Shown: positions 1 to 9,208 of the stretch, piece by piece
How positions within the stretch are numbered: the stretch's first letter is position 1
Layout: each line of letters starts with the position of its first letter
DNA from: Bacillus sp. V59.32b
Lineage (GTDB): Bacteria; Bacillota; Bacilli; Bacillales; DSM-1321
DNA: 58,087 bases
Reading direction: 5' to 3'
Assembly (NCBI RefSeq): GCF_003429085.1
Contig: NZ_QVTC01000055.1
Span: forward strand, 1 to 58,087
Position numbers and translations under genes: made by a program
Notes under the pieces: model-generated
What the model saw: only the letters and a program-made list of their open reading frames with translations
What the model was told of the DNA's origin: nothing
Databases searched by the model: none

Positions 1-345
1 AATTTTATTTTTGTTGCCAAGACCTCTTTTTGTTGACGGAACTTCCGTTTTCGTTGCTGCTTTTCTCGTTTTGTTGCCAGAACAGGGACTTTTGTTGCCG
101 GAATTTTATTTTTGTTGCCAAGACCTCTTTTTGTTGACGGAACTTCCGTTTTCGTTGCTGCTTTTCTCGTTTTGTTGCCAGAACAGGGACTTTCGTTGCC
201 TGAATTTTATTTTTGTTGCCAAGACCTTTTTTGTTGCCGGAACTTCCGTTTTCGTTGCCGCTTTTCTCGTTTTGTTGCCGGAACAGGGACTTTCGTTGAC
301 GGAATTTTATTTTTGTTGCCTGGACTTTTTTTGTAGTAGAAAACA
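1..345. repeat. Tandem repeat array A (about 20-bp units, 101-bp higher-order repeat)
   Basis: The stretch is built from about 17 units, each with a TTTTGTTGCCGGAA-like core. The GTTG core falls at 13, 32, 53, 73, 94, 114, 133, 154, 174, 195, 215, 233, 254, 274, 295 and 315, and the last unit drifts to GTAG at 333. Every five units form a larger repeat of about 101 bp (13, 114, 215, 315) that is almost identical between copies. The array may continue left of the window. Reading frames run through it only because it is repetitive; I see no ribosome site and do not call a gene. It lies 3' of the NERD gene. Confidence 0.9.
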
Positions 346-367
346 GTAACTTCGATTTTTTGTTTCC

Positions 368-1297
368 CTACTTCAGGGGTGCCTGAAAATATACTCTTCC
401 TTTCCCTTCACCTGTAAATGGAAGATTAAGCGTGGATAATAATTTGGAGGCGACGTATTTCGAGGAAATATTCAGAAACCAACGAAGTTGTGGATTTGTT
501 ATCGTTGGATTGATCAAGAGAAAATAATCTTCAATTGCTTGATAGTGTGCGTCTTTGGATTTGGCTTGACAGGCTTTGCAATACCACTTGCCGGATTTCC
601 GCTCCATCGCGCTAATTTTGCAAATCGGGCATTGGACCCCGGTGATTAACTCAGTCTTATGAATCCCGTATAATTGCTTGATGTCTTCTGATCTAGGCTT
701 GTGTTTTGCAATTAGAAGATTGGTGAGTGTGCGCACCTCATTTGGTTTATATTTTTCTTTCGTGATCTTTTCTTGGATAGTAGCTATCCTGTTTATTAAA
801 TGATCAGCATGGCAAACGACTTCCAGAATGTCCGAATTCTCATTATCCGTTTTGATCAGTGTTCTCGAATCATTTATGGCAACTAAATATTCGATAGGTA
901 TGGTGGGCAAATGCTGTTCAGCCATCCATTTTTGAAGCTGCATTTTTTGCCTGGCCACTTGCATGACTGGGTTTGGAAATCCTTCTTCTTTGTTGTTCGC
1001 AATTCGGATCATTTGATTGAAATGTTTGTCGAAGAATAAAGTGCCATAGAGATTTTTGACTTCGATTATGAGGGCAAATTTTCGGGATAAAAGCAGCGTA
1101 TCGATTTGAAAATGACCTTGCCCATTTTGTAACCGCAGATCGTGGAAAATGGAGTAATAATTCGGGGCGAGGAATTTTAAATGAAAGTCTACATTTTCTT
1201 CGCCCTGAAATCCAACTTTCCGTTTGGACAAATCTTCTTTCACGGCAATTCGTTTCGGATGGTTTTGCAGAAGACGGCGCAGCAATGCTTCATTCAC
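368..1297 (-). CDS. NERD-domain protein with C-terminal zinc ribbon
   Basis: The NERD (nuclease-related) domain covers roughly residues 25-140, with the core pattern FQIDTLLLS...ALIIEVKNLYG, where the D and the E-x-K are the presumed nuclease residues. A CPIC...CKAC pair near residues 222-242 looks like a zinc ribbon. NERD proteins are predicted DNA-processing factors; no precise substrate can be given. The longest open frame starts at a GTG with no ribosome site. A good site (AAAGGAG, 1343-1349) instead precedes a TTG at 1333-1335 in another frame. One extra A in the A6 run at 1321-1326 would join that TTG to this frame and add an N-terminus typical of Bacillus relatives (MIAKKREIPLRIQV). 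The gene is therefore either frameshifted near its start or mis-assembled there. Confidence 0.8.
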   Translation of the reverse strand: MNEALLRRLLQNHPKRIAVKEDLSKRKVGFQGEENVDFHLKFLAPNYYSIFHDLRLQNGQGHFQIDTLLLSRKFALIIEVKNLYGTLFFDKHFNQMIRIANNKEEGFPNPVMQVARQKMQLQKWMAEQHLPTIPIEYLVAINDSRTLIKTDNENSDILEVVCHADHLINRIATIQEKITKEKYKPNEVRTLTNLLIAKHKPRSEDIKQLYGIHKTELITGVQCPICKISAMERKSGKWYCKACQAKSKDAHYQAIEDYFLLINPTITNPQLRWFLNISSKYVASKLLSTLNLPFTGEGKGRVYFQAPLK

Positions 1298-1320
1298 CTG
1301 AATTCTTAATGGAATCTCTC

Positions 1321-1349
1321 TTTTTTGGCAATCAATCTATCACTCCTTT
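1321..1349 (-). promoter_or_regulatory. Ribosome binding site and displaced TTG start of the NERD gene
   Basis: On the minus strand AAAGGAG (1343-1349) lies 7 nt before TTG (1333-1335). The A6 run (1321-1326) puts this start out of frame with the NERD coding sequence by one base. The site decides that the true start is here and not at the GTG at 1297, provided the run is really seven A. Confidence 0.55.
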
Positions 1350-1409
1350 CATGGTTAATTAGATGTTCTGTACAATCATAAAAAATCCTGCATGTATCAA
1401 CAAATTTCC

Positions 1410-1451
1410 ACAAAAAAGAGCACACCCCAAAGGAATGCACCCTCTTCACTC
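1410..1451 (-). terminator. Probable terminator downstream of minD
   Basis: Directly after the minD stop the minus strand can fold GAGGGTGCA against GTGTGCTC, with several G-U pairs, followed by TTTTTT. The stem is weak but in the right place to end the mre-min transcript. Confidence 0.45.
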
Positions 1452-2255
1452 TTATTGTCCGCTAAACATCGCTTTAATTTTGGCTACGAATCCTTTTGGC
1501 TCGTCTTCCAGAGGCTTGAGCGGGATGGATTCCCCGAGAATCCTTCTGGCAATGTCACGATAGGCGATCGATGCGCGGTTATTTGGGTCGAGTGCAATGG
1601 GCTCTCCGTGGTTGGATGCCATGATGACTTGGTCATCGTCGACCACGACGCCGATTAAATCAATGGAAAGATGGGCGGTGATTTCGTCAATGTCGAGCAT
1701 TTCTCCGTTTTTGAGCATGTGGCTGCGGATTCGGTTGATGACTAGTTTAGGCTGCTCTATGTCTTCCTCTTTTTCGAGCAAGCCGATGATCCGATCTGCG
1801 TCCCGTACTGCAGATGTTTCAGGAGTAGTCACAACAATCGCTCTGTCAGCTCCTGCGATTGCATTCTTGAAGCCTTGTTCAATTCCGGCAGGGCAGTCAA
1901 TGAGGATATAATCATAGTCCTGCTTTAATTCCTCGACAAGTTTCTTCATCTGACTGGGATTAACCGCAGATTTATCGCTTGTCTGGGCGGCCGGCAGCAA
2001 GTATAGCAAGTCATCGAATCGTTTATCTTTGACAAGAGCCTGATGAATCTTGCATCGCTCCTCTACTACATCCACTAAATCGTAGATAATCCGATTTTCT
2101 AGACCCATGACAACATCTAAATTGCGCAGACCGATATCCGTGTCGATTAAGCATACCTTTTTACCAAAAATGGCCAAGGATATTCCCAAGTTGGCAGTAG
2201 TAGTTGTCTTGCCCACTCCACCTTTGCCGGAAGTAATAACTATTGCCTCTCCCAC
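1452..2255 (-). CDS. minD: Septum site-determining ATPase MinD
   Basis: MinD is the ParA/MinD-type ATPase that holds MinC at the membrane and cell poles, so that FtsZ does not assemble there. The deviant Walker A motif GKGGVGKTTTTANLG is at residues 10-24, and DIGLRNLD and DYILIDCPAGIE (switch II) follow. The C-terminus, rich in Lys and hydrophobic residues (GFVAKIKAMF), fits the amphipathic membrane-targeting helix. Its 267 aa is the usual length. The start is a GTG preceded by GGGGGAC. minC ends 2 bp upstream, so the two are co-transcribed, and minD is the last gene of the mreBCD-minCD series. Confidence 0.97.
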   Translation of the reverse strand: MGEAIVITSGKGGVGKTTTTANLGISLAIFGKKVCLIDTDIGLRNLDVVMGLENRIIYDLVDVVEERCKIHQALVKDKRFDDLLYLLPAAQTSDKSAVNPSQMKKLVEELKQDYDYILIDCPAGIEQGFKNAIAGADRAIVVTTPETSAVRDADRIIGLLEKEEDIEQPKLVINRIRSHMLKNGEMLDIDEITAHLSIDLIGVVVDDDQVIMASNHGEPIALDPNNRASIAYRDIARRILGESIPLKPLEDEPKGFVAKIKAMFSGQ

Positions 2256-2257
2256 AA

Positions 2258-2941
2258 TTAGAGTCCCCCTTCTAATCTATTTAAATCAGGTCTATGTTTC
2301 TTCAGAACTCGCAATTTTTCAACGATAACCTGATGGTTTTCATCAATATACGCGCATTCCATGTCATGTCCGTCCTCTGTGTAGCTATCAGGGGCGCGAT
2401 TGACGATATCGTTGATTCGCAGCTGTGCCGGTTTCATGACAGAAGCTGCAATGACGGCTCCATTGTTTCCACTCACTCCGGCATGGGCGATGCCTTTTAA
2501 AACTCCCATGATATAAATATTGCCCCCGGCAACGACGGTACCCCCGGGGTTAACGTCGCCTATCAGTAAAAGATCACCCTCTACCTTAAAAACCTGGCCG
2601 GACCGGACAATTGTCACGGCAGTCGTGATTTGGTTTTCTTCCTTCCATTGCTTAGCCGCATCCACGGTCATGACATTGGAAAGGATGTCATCGACAACGA
2701 GTTTCTTTTTTTGGCGGATCAAGTCTTTTATCTTTTCTCTTTGTTCCTTTGATAAATATCTGTTGCCAGTATGTACTTTTACTGCGATTAACGGGTCGCT
2801 TTCCTGGAATTGATAGTTGGCGGAAAGCTTTTTTTCTAGCTCTTTTAACAACTCTGAAAAGGAACAGGAATCATCGAGATGCAACGTCAGCCCGTCTTTT
2901 GTGCCTTTTATCATTACATTTTGTTGACTTCTTTTATTCAT
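2258..2941 (-). CDS. minC: Septum site-determining protein MinC
   Basis: MinC inhibits FtsZ polymer formation and is recruited by MinD. The N-terminal domain begins MIKGTKDGLTLHLDD (residues 10-24), as in Bacillus MinC. The C-terminal beta-helical domain contains the signature GDVNPGGTVVAGGNIYIMGVLKG (about residues 127-149), which binds MinD and dimerises. At 227 aa it is full length. The start is the ATG at 2941, with GAGGTG about 11 nt upstream. It lies between mreD and minD on the same strand and is likely in one transcription unit with them. Confidence 0.96.
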   Translation of the reverse strand: MNKRSQQNVMIKGTKDGLTLHLDDSCSFSELLKELEKKLSANYQFQESDPLIAVKVHTGNRYLSKEQREKIKDLIRQKKKLVVDDILSNVMTVDAAKQWKEENQITTAVTIVRSGQVFKVEGDLLLIGDVNPGGTVVAGGNIYIMGVLKGIAHAGVSGNNGAVIAASVMKPAQLRINDIVNRAPDSYTEDGHDMECAYIDENHQVIVEKLRVLKKHRPDLNRLEGGL

Positions 2942-3038
2942 GGCGCCAGTTTCACCTCAATGAAAATATAATTCGACATCGCGAAACAAATTTCCTTTTT
3001 CTCGTGTAATGAAAAAGAGAAAGAAAAAATCTTTCCAT

Positions 3039-3545
3039 TTAATCGTTGTCCATTTCTATTTCGTATTTCTCTATCAATAATCTTAAAGGGTATGAAATAA
3101 TGATGACGATACCCAGGTTAAGCAACAATGTGGGCAGGAGTCTTATTTGAGCAAACTCCGGATAGCTCATCTGTGCAAAACCAATCAACACATTCATTTG
3201 ATAATCAACCACTTCGAGAATACCAACGAAAAAGACCGAAACCATAATCGCGATCAATAAATTCGACTGCAGCACATTCATCGCCTTAGAAATCAAGTAT
3301 GCCAGCACCGGCAATAAAAATGTATAAATCCCTAATATTTCCGTATAGACGACATCATAACCGATCCCTAAAATAAACCCGTATAAAACACCCGACTTCT
3401 TAGAGCCATAAATGGTTAAAAAAGCAATAAACAGCACAATAAAACGGGGAACGAAAATCAGTTCGCTTCCTGAAAAAATATTGGCGAAAATGCTTTCAAA
3501 AATAAAAAACAGAAAAGCAATCAAAGGAAGGGCGAAGCGGCTCAC
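3039..3545 (-). CDS. mreD: Rod shape-determining membrane protein MreD
   Basis: MreD is an integral membrane part of the elongasome that links MreC and MreB to peptidoglycan synthesis during cell elongation. The 168-aa sequence is almost entirely hydrophobic with about five transmembrane segments, including the conserved stretch GYDVVYTEILGIY near residues 62-74. It starts with GTG and overlaps the mreC stop by 4 nt (GTGA), so the two are translationally coupled. Identification rests on the membrane profile together with the position between mreC and minC. Confidence 0.93.
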   Translation of the reverse strand: MSRFALPLIAFLFFIFESIFANIFSGSELIFVPRFIVLFIAFLTIYGSKKSGVLYGFILGIGYDVVYTEILGIYTFLLPVLAYLISKAMNVLQSNLLIAIMVSVFFVGILEVVDYQMNVLIGFAQMSYPEFAQIRLLPTLLLNLGIVIIISYPLRLLIEKYEIEMDND

Positions 3546-4459
3546 TGTCCATCATCCCCCTCCTGCCCCTCAGCAGGCAGTTCTTCTTCAAGCGGATCTT
3601 CTTCTAGTTGATCTTCTTCTGCCTGTGGAATAGTACGTTTTACAATGATCACATTTCTAATATCATAGAAATCTGTCGCAGGCTCGATATAAGCGGTTTG
3701 ATTTAAACCAAATTGATCGGGCTTCACTTCGATGACTTTTCCGACAACAAGGCCTCTTGGGAATACGCCGCCATATCCAGAGGTAATGACGTTGGAATTC
3801 TTTTTAATTTTTTTATCATACGGAATACGTTTTAAGAGTAAGTTTTGTGTTTTCTTATCATACCCTTCTATTACTCCGTAGGCATCCTCATCGCCCTGGA
3901 TGACTGCGGAAACGCGGTTAGTCGGATCAATCGAACTTAACAGCTGAACGGATGACGTGAATTTATTACTGCTTTTTATCTTACCGATTATGCCTTGTGA
4001 TGTTTCAACAGCCATATTCGGCTCCACTCCGTGCAAAGTTCCCTTATTGATTGTAATCATTTCGTTCCAGCGAGCCGGGTTTCGTCCGATGACAGTAGCT
4101 TGAATATGTGTACCTTCCCTAAGATCGTCGTCTTCCTTATCAAGGATTTTTCGCATATCCTCGTTTTCTTTCTTAAGGTCCTGAACCTCTGTCTTTAATT
4201 TGACATATTCGTCTAATCGGGATTTCAGCTTTTTATTTTCTTCATGTGTATCTTGAAGATCACTCAGATTTTCAACAAACCCCGTCACTGATGATACGGG
4301 CTTATGAAAAGCATTTTGAAACCAGCCGGTTGTATCTTTCAAAAATTGTTCCGGCCAGGATAACTCTTCCCTCTCTCTTAACGAAAACCCGATCAATGCC
4401 ACGAGCACGATTATACCTACTAGCAATAATATTAATCTTTTATTGAAAAACTGTGGCAT
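3542..4459 (-). CDS. mreC: Rod shape-determining protein MreC
   Basis: MreC is an extracytoplasmic scaffold of the elongation machinery. It has one N-terminal transmembrane helix (residues 7-25), a coiled coil (about 65-110, many Lys/Glu/Leu), and a beta-barrel domain with the conserved GGVFPRGLVVGKV near 230-245. The C-terminus is very acidic (many E, D and Q). I take the ATG at 4459, because the GTG at 4468 lies inside the ribosome site GAGGTG; the protein then starts MPQFFNKRLILLL, as in relatives, and has 305 aa. It lies downstream of mreB, with a hairpin between them. Confidence 0.95.
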   Translation of the reverse strand: MPQFFNKRLILLLVGIIVLVALIGFSLREREELSWPEQFLKDTTGWFQNAFHKPVSSVTGFVENLSDLQDTHEENKKLKSRLDEYVKLKTEVQDLKKENEDMRKILDKEDDDLREGTHIQATVIGRNPARWNEMITINKGTLHGVEPNMAVETSQGIIGKIKSSNKFTSSVQLLSSIDPTNRVSAVIQGDEDAYGVIEGYDKKTQNLLLKRIPYDKKIKKNSNVITSGYGGVFPRGLVVGKVIEVKPDQFGLNQTAYIEPATDFYDIRNVIIVKRTIPQAEEDQLEEDPLEEELPAEGQEGDDGQ

Positions 4460-4517
4460 GGTTTTCACCTCTATCTATTTCCTGAGTTGGTTCTTAAATG
4501 AATTGGACATAGCTATA

Positions 4518-4546
4518 AACGGGGATACCCCAAAGGAGTCCCCGTT
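4518..4546 (-). terminator. Stem-loop between mreB and mreC
   Basis: Seven bases after the mreB stop, AACGGGGACTCC and GGGTATCCCCGTT pair with a TTTG loop. Only three T follow, so it is more likely a weak attenuator or an mRNA-stabilising hairpin than a full terminator. It could set a higher level of MreB than of MreC and MreD. Confidence 0.5.
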
Positions 4547-4552
4547 ACAAGA

Positions 4553-5566
4553 TTATTTTGTTGCTTTATTCTTGAACAAATGAATATGGTCTAATGCTTT
4601 TCCTGTTCCGATCGCAACACAATCGAGCGGGTTTTCCGCAATCAGGACAGGCATATTCGTTTCTTCACTGATGACTTTGTCCAAATTACGCAGCAAAGCA
4701 CCGCCTCCGGTTAAAACAATGCCACGGTCCATAATATCGGACGCCAGTTCAGGCGGAGTTTTTTCCAAAGTGTTCTTCACGGAATCGATAATCGCAGATA
4801 CTGTGTCATGAAGCGCTCTTGAAATTTCTTCAGCCGAGACTTCAATCGTTTTTGGAAGTCCTGTAAGCAAGTCACGTCCGCGAATTTCCATACTGCCGAT
4901 TCCTTCATTGACTCCTGCAGAACCGATTTCAACCTTGATGTTTTCTGCCGTACGGTCACCGATCATCAGGTTATAATTTTTGCGGATATAGCTAATGATG
5001 GCATCATCCATTTCATCGCCGGCAATGCGGATGGACTGGCTTGTAACAATACCGCCAAGTGAAATGATGGCCACTTCAGTTGTTCCGCCTCCGATATCAA
5101 CGACCATGCTTCCTGTAGGTTCCCAAACTGGAAGATCCGCACCAATTGCCGCAGCAAACGGTTCCTCGATCGTGTAAGCATCACGTGCACCCGCCTGTCT
5201 TGTCGCGTCAATGACAGCTCGTTCTTCTACAGCAGTGATTCCAGATGGCACGCAGACCATTACATAAGGCTTACGGGCAAAAACGCCTTTGTTCTGGGCT
5301 TGCTTCATGTAATATTTCATCATCGTTGCTGTTGTTTCGTAATCAGCAATGACTCCATCTTTCATTGGACGCAATGCAACCACATTTCCCGGTGTACGGC
5401 CGATCATATTCTTTGCATCATTCCCGACAGCTACAATGCTTTTAGTATCCGTTTGGAACGCCACTACGGATGGCTCCCTCACAACGATGCCTTTCCCTTT
5501 TACATAAACGAGCGTATTTGCTGTCCCTAAGTCAATTCCAATATCTCTAGTGCCAATTCCCAACAT
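4553..5566 (-). CDS. mreB: Rod shape-determining actin homologue MreB
   Basis: MreB is the bacterial actin that forms membrane filaments and guides cell-wall synthesis along the cell cylinder. The actin-fold phosphate-1 motif [12 protein letters not shown] is at residues 9-20. Phosphate-2 [14 protein letters not shown] is near 160-173, and the adenosine motif [15 protein letters not shown] is near 283-297. The 337-aa length is typical. It starts with ATG after GGGAGATACC. It follows radC and is the first cell-shape gene of the block. Confidence 0.97.
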   Translation of the reverse strand: MLGIGTRDIGIDLGTANTLVYVKGKGIVVREPSVVAFQTDTKSIVAVGNDAKNMIGRTPGNVVALRPMKDGVIADYETTATMMKYYMKQAQNKGVFARKPYVMVCVPSGITAVEERAVIDATRQAGARDAYTIEEPFAAAIGADLPVWEPTGSMVVDIGGGTTEVAIISLGGIVTSQSIRIAGDEMDDAIISYIRKNYNLMIGDRTAENIKVEIGSAGVNEGIGSMEIRGRDLLTGLPKTIEVSAEEISRALHDTVSAIIDSVKNTLEKTPPELASDIMDRGIVLTGGGALLRNLDKVISEETNMPVLIAENPLDCVAIGTGKALDHIHLFKNKATK

Positions 5567-5714
5567 TCTGGTATCTCCCTTTCATAACGATTGCTTTTAT
5601 AGTAAGAATTCAATTTAATATCCAGACATTCTTTCCAGAACAGAAGACTTTAAAAAGATTTCCCCCAAAAATCATAAACATTATTATATCGCATCGTCAA
5701 AGTTTTTGGTAGTG

Positions 5715-6389
5715 TCATAAATAACCTTTTTCCTTTAGACTGACATACTTTTGCTCACCGATGATAACATGGTCGAGCAGGTCTATGCCAATTATTTTAC
5801 CGCACTCAGCTAGCCTTTTCGTTACTTCGATATCTTCTCTGCTTGGAGTGGGGTCTCCTGAGGGGTGGTTATGAAGACAAATGATAGAGGCCGCCGAACG
5901 GCGAAAAGCTTCTTTAAATACCTCGCGAGGATGCACGATAGAGGCATTCAAGCTGCCGATAAAAATAGTTTTCCTATGCAGCACTTGGTTCTTTGTATTT
6001 AAATACAAGCAAACAAAATGCTCTTGGGATAAAAACCGCATTTCTTCCATGCAATAGTTTGCACAATCTTGGGGAGAACGAATCACATAGCGATCATTGT
6101 AATTTAAACTGCTGACTCTTCTGCCAAGTTCCACGGATGCGAGAATCTGAATCGCCTTGGCTTCTCCGATTCCTTTAATCGCCGTGATTTCTTCAATGGA
6201 AGCATCCTTTAACAGCCGTAATCCTTCAAATGTGCTGATTAACCGGTTCGCCAGCTGAATGACTGATTCATCCTTGGTTCCGGTCCTAAGCAGGAGCGCA
6301 AGCAGTTCCTGGGTAGAAAGGCTTCTGGCTCCCTCCTGTAAAAATCGTTCCCGGGGTCTTTCTTCTTTCGGAACGTCACGAATTAGCAT
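5715..6389 (-). CDS. radC: RadC family protein (JAB/MPN metalloprotease fold)
   Basis: An N-terminal helix-hairpin-helix-like part (residues 1-100, with IKGIGEAKAIQILA) is followed by a JAB1/MPN domain. The metal-binding pattern HNHPSGDPTPSREDIEVT lies near residues 172-189. The original assignment of RadC to DNA repair is not well supported and the true role is open. It lies between maf and mreB, as in B. subtilis (ysxA). At 224 aa it is of normal length, and no key residue is missing. Confidence 0.95.
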   Translation of the reverse strand: MLIRDVPKEERPRERFLQEGARSLSTQELLALLLRTGTKDESVIQLANRLISTFEGLRLLKDASIEEITAIKGIGEAKAIQILASVELGRRVSSLNYNDRYVIRSPQDCANYCMEEMRFLSQEHFVCLYLNTKNQVLHRKTIFIGSLNASIVHPREVFKEAFRRSAASIICLHNHPSGDPTPSREDIEVTKRLAECGKIIGIDLLDHVIIGEQKYVSLKEKGYL

Positions 6390-6446
6390 TGATCCAACAT
6401 CCTCTCATACTTTTTATATGGAAAGAATGCCGCCTGAAGAGAAACC

Positions 6447-7007
6447 CTACATCATATGACGCTTTAATTCACGTGATAGCCTGGCTACCGGAAGGCCCAT
6501 TACCGTATAATAATCACCAGTGATTCCCTTCACAAGAAGTGAACCGTATCCCTGTATACCATAGCTGCCCGCTTTGTCAAATGGTTCTCCAGTTTCGAGA
6601 TAGGCCTCAATATCCTCGTCAGACAGCTCCCAAAACGTTACATCCGTTTTTTCTGCGAAAACGGTTCTGTCTTTATCACTGATGATTGCCACACCCGTAT
6701 ACACAGAGTGTGTTTTTCCTGAAAGCATTTCCAACGTTTTCTTTGCATCTGCACGGTCAACAGGCTTTCCTAAAATTCCGCCGTCAACCGCAACGACTGT
6801 GTCTGAGCCGATGACACAGCTTTCTTTATGTTCAGTTGCGATATTCGTTGCTTTTCTTAATGCCAGATCTTTGACAGCCTCTTCGGCAGTCAAAGCAGGC
6901 TCAATGCTTTCATCAACATTTACGTGAATCGTTTGAAAGGGAATTTGGAGAAATTGGAGAAGTTCCTTACGACGCGGTGATGAAGAAGCTAATATCAACC
7001 GATACAT
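6447..7007 (-). CDS. maf: Maf family nucleotide pyrophosphatase
   Basis: Maf proteins hydrolyse non-canonical or modified nucleoside triphosphates, and in B. subtilis Maf is linked to septum formation and competence. The motif SSSPRRKELL is at residues 6-15. The acidic motif IGSDTVVAVDG and the later EPFDKAGSYGIQG complete the active site. I place the start at the ATG at 7007 (MYRLILASS, 186 aa), which has AAGGTGG about 5 nt upstream; the GTG at 7016 overlaps that site. radC and mreB follow on the same strand. Confidence 0.94.
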   Translation of the reverse strand: MYRLILASSSPRRKELLQFLQIPFQTIHVNVDESIEPALTAEEAVKDLALRKATNIATEHKESCVIGSDTVVAVDGGILGKPVDRADAKKTLEMLSGKTHSVYTGVAIISDKDRTVFAEKTDVTFWELSDEDIEAYLETGEPFDKAGSYGIQGYGSLLVKGITGDYYTVMGLPVARLSRELKRHMM

Positions 7008-7105
7008 GAATTCCACCTTACCTCACTAAAAGCCGTTTTGGGAGATACACACTTATAGTAACAAATTACAGAAGAACTAACAATCTTTGACAAGATATTT
7101 CTCTA

Positions 7106-7175
7106 TAAAAAAAAGAATCTGTGATATCACATGACTTTTATACCTAAATCATGTATACCACACATTCTTTTTTCG
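7106..7175. terminator. Long stem-loop terminator after spoIIB
   Basis: GAATCTGTGATATCACATGA pairs with TCATGTATACCACACATTC, with a few mismatches, and the hairpin has A-runs on one side and T-runs on the other. It can end transcription in both directions. It separates spoIIB from the maf-radC-mre unit. Confidence 0.75.
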
Positions 7176-7219
7176 ACAATACACGAGTTATTTCCCGGAA
7201 AATAAACATCTCCTGACAA

Positions 7220-8185
7220 TCAGTTGCCTCCGATGCTTTGATAGCCCTTCAAGTATAGCAGAAGCTGTTCCTGGGCTAGGACTAACTGCTCAGGATCTTT
7301 TGAAGATTTATATTTATTGAGAAGCTCCGCTGCTGAAGAGATATTCTTTTTCATAGTAACAAGTGCTTCTGCTGATACGTTTTCGGAACTGTTGTTAACC
7401 GCCTTTACTTGCTTGTTGAGAACCTCTTGGTCCCACGTGGATACGGAACCATTCAAAAGACCAGAGGTAAACTGCGACAATGTGCCGTAGAGCGTGGACA
7501 TTTCGTTCAGAAGTTCTCTTTCTTTTTCACCACCCTTAATCGCAGTTGAAAACGATACTTCCTTCCAGAAAGCATCGACTTGGTTTTGCTTATGATAAGA
7601 AGCGAGTCCCTTACTTTCCTCCAGGCTTCCGGCCGTTCCCACAAATATGTAATACTTCCCGTCCAATGCGAAAATTTCTGCTGGCACGCCTTTTTGTTTA
7701 ATATTTTTCTGAAGCGCCCGGGCGCTGCTCTCCGTACTGAATACCCCTCCTTGGACCATGTATGTTTTGAGGTTTGTATTTACACTTTCTGCGGATTGCG
7801 TTTCCTTAGGAGCAAGGGACGCCGGAGCTTTTTCAGTAGCGGTTGTTCCGTCATCAGTAGTGATCGTTTTTAAGATTATAACGCCAAAGCATGTCCCCAA
7901 AAGAATCGCGGAAAGTATGGCAATCAGGCTGAGCCTATTTTTTGTGTTTCCACTGAAATCTATCAGTGCTTTGCTTTTTTTTAACGGAACAGGGTTTATT
8001 ATTTCGTTTCTTTTTTCATCATCATGATCAGCTAATATCCAATCAAAACTTTCTTCCTCAGCCTTCTCCCTTGTTGCAGCGAGTTGATTCTCCGGATTGA
8101 GCCTGTCTTTCTTGTTTTCCTCGAATGTTTTTTCCTGTCCATTGATCTTGATTGTAATACTTTTTCTGTTGCCGGACTTGTCCAT
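7220..8185 (-). CDS. spoIIB: Stage II sporulation protein B-like, SPOR domain
   Basis: SpoIIB helps septal peptidoglycan removal and engulfment during sporulation. The N-terminal cytoplasmic part is polar and starts MDKSGNRKSITIKINGQ. One transmembrane helix (LSLIAILSAILLGTCFG) lies near residues 86-105. Outside it a SPOR domain (YMVQGGVFSTESSARAL, about 142-185) would bind denuded glycan. The start is the ATG at 8185, with AGGGAG 8 nt upstream; an ATG at 8218 has no ribosome site. The name rests on domain order, length (321 aa) and position beside comC, since SpoIIB diverges quickly. Confidence 0.85.
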   Translation of the reverse strand: MDKSGNRKSITIKINGQEKTFEENKKDRLNPENQLAATREKAEEESFDWILADHDDEKRNEIINPVPLKKSKALIDFSGNTKNRLSLIAILSAILLGTCFGVIILKTITTDDGTTATEKAPASLAPKETQSAESVNTNLKTYMVQGGVFSTESSARALQKNIKQKGVPAEIFALDGKYYIFVGTAGSLEESKGLASYHKQNQVDAFWKEVSFSTAIKGGEKERELLNEMSTLYGTLSQFTSGLLNGSVSTWDQEVLNKQVKAVNNSSENVSAEALVTMKKNISSAAELLNKYKSSKDPEQLVLAQEQLLLYLKGYQSIGGN

Positions 8186-8232
8186 CGTACAGGCTCCCTT
8201 CGACCTCATTTTCCTCATCCTATCATAGGGGC

Positions 8233-8269
8233 AAAAAAAAAGAACAAGACTTTTGTCGCCTTGTTCTCA
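8233..8269 (-). terminator. Terminator downstream of comC
   Basis: GAACAAG (8261-8267 on the minus strand) pairs with CTTGTTC (8242-8248), and nine T follow. It stands between the comC stop and the start of spoIIB, so the two genes are probably transcribed separately. Confidence 0.75.
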
Positions 8270-8347
8270 ATAGGTTTCGTCAAATTTTTCTAGCGGGAAT
8301 ATTCGTCTTATACCTGAGATTCTAACTTTGACATTGATTTCACTACC

Positions 8348-9094
8348 TCACATGCTTATATACCAATTGATTAAAGCATCTCCATAAAATAGAGAGACAA
8401 AAGCGCCAGCAGCGATGAAAGGCCCAAACGGAATGGCTTGTTTTTTCTTGAATTTGCCCACGGCCAGGCCGAAAATGCCATAAGCAGCTCCTATAAATAT
8501 CGCTACAACGAGAGACAAAAGCGTCAATTTCAGACCGAGCACTAGACCGATAACAAAAAATAGTTTAGCATCCCCCACACCCATTCCACCCTTGCTTATG
8601 ATCACGAGCAGGTATAGAAGCGCAAAACCCATTAAAGCGCCGGCGAACATATCCCACCATGGAACCAAGGACACAAATATTCTCTCAAGAAGAATAAGGG
8701 GAATAAAAAACAAAAGCACTTTATCTGGGATAACCATGTAGAAGACATCCGATACAAAAATAATCATCAAAAGCGAAATAAGAGTGAGCGCAACTACCAA
8801 TTCTCCGCCCAGTCCGAACTGATAGCAAGCCACCATGAACAATAATCCGGTCACAAGTTCGACAGCAGGATAAATCATGGAAATCTTTTTGCCGCAGCCT
8901 CGGCACTTTCCACGAAGGAAGAGATAAGAAAAAAACGGTATCAAATCCAATTTCCCCAAATTTCTATGGCATGCCGGACAATGTGACCCAGGCCTCACGA
9001 TCGAGACATTTTCCGGCACCCGCAGACCAACGACATTATAAAAAGACCCCAACACAAGACCTAGTATGAATAAATACAGATAAATAAGAGTCAT
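8348..9094 (-). CDS. comC: Type IV prepilin peptidase ComC
   Basis: This membrane aspartyl protease cleaves and N-methylates the pilin-like ComG proteins needed for DNA uptake. The N-terminal cytoplasmic loop has the two cysteine pairs CPAC and CRGC (about residues 39-68) of the A24 prepilin peptidase family. The catalytic aspartates are in FVSDVFYMVIPD (about 117-128) and GMGVGDAKLF (about 187-196). Several further transmembrane helices follow, and 248 aa is the normal length. Presence of comC suggests the strain keeps at least part of the competence machinery. Confidence 0.95.
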   Translation of the reverse strand: MTLIYLYLFILGLVLGSFYNVVGLRVPENVSIVRPGSHCPACHRNLGKLDLIPFFSYLFLRGKCRGCGKKISMIYPAVELVTGLLFMVACYQFGLGGELVVALTLISLLMIIFVSDVFYMVIPDKVLLFFIPLILLERIFVSLVPWWDMFAGALMGFALLYLLVIISKGGMGVGDAKLFFVIGLVLGLKLTLLSLVVAIFIGAAYGIFGLAVGKFKKKQAIPFGPFIAAGAFVSLFYGDALINWYISM

Positions 9095-9208
9095 AGAATA
9101 GTAGGTTCCTTTACCGTTTTAATAGACTCATCATACAATATTTTTCTATCAATTTCTATAAAATACCAATTTTTATCCTAATCTACGGAAAAGTAAGCTT
9201 TTGTCTTG

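Noticed and set aside
11-349. Open reading frames through array A (112 and 74 aa)
   Set aside because: The frames are open because of the repeat and have no ribosome site; the products are repetitive, hydrophobic nonsense.
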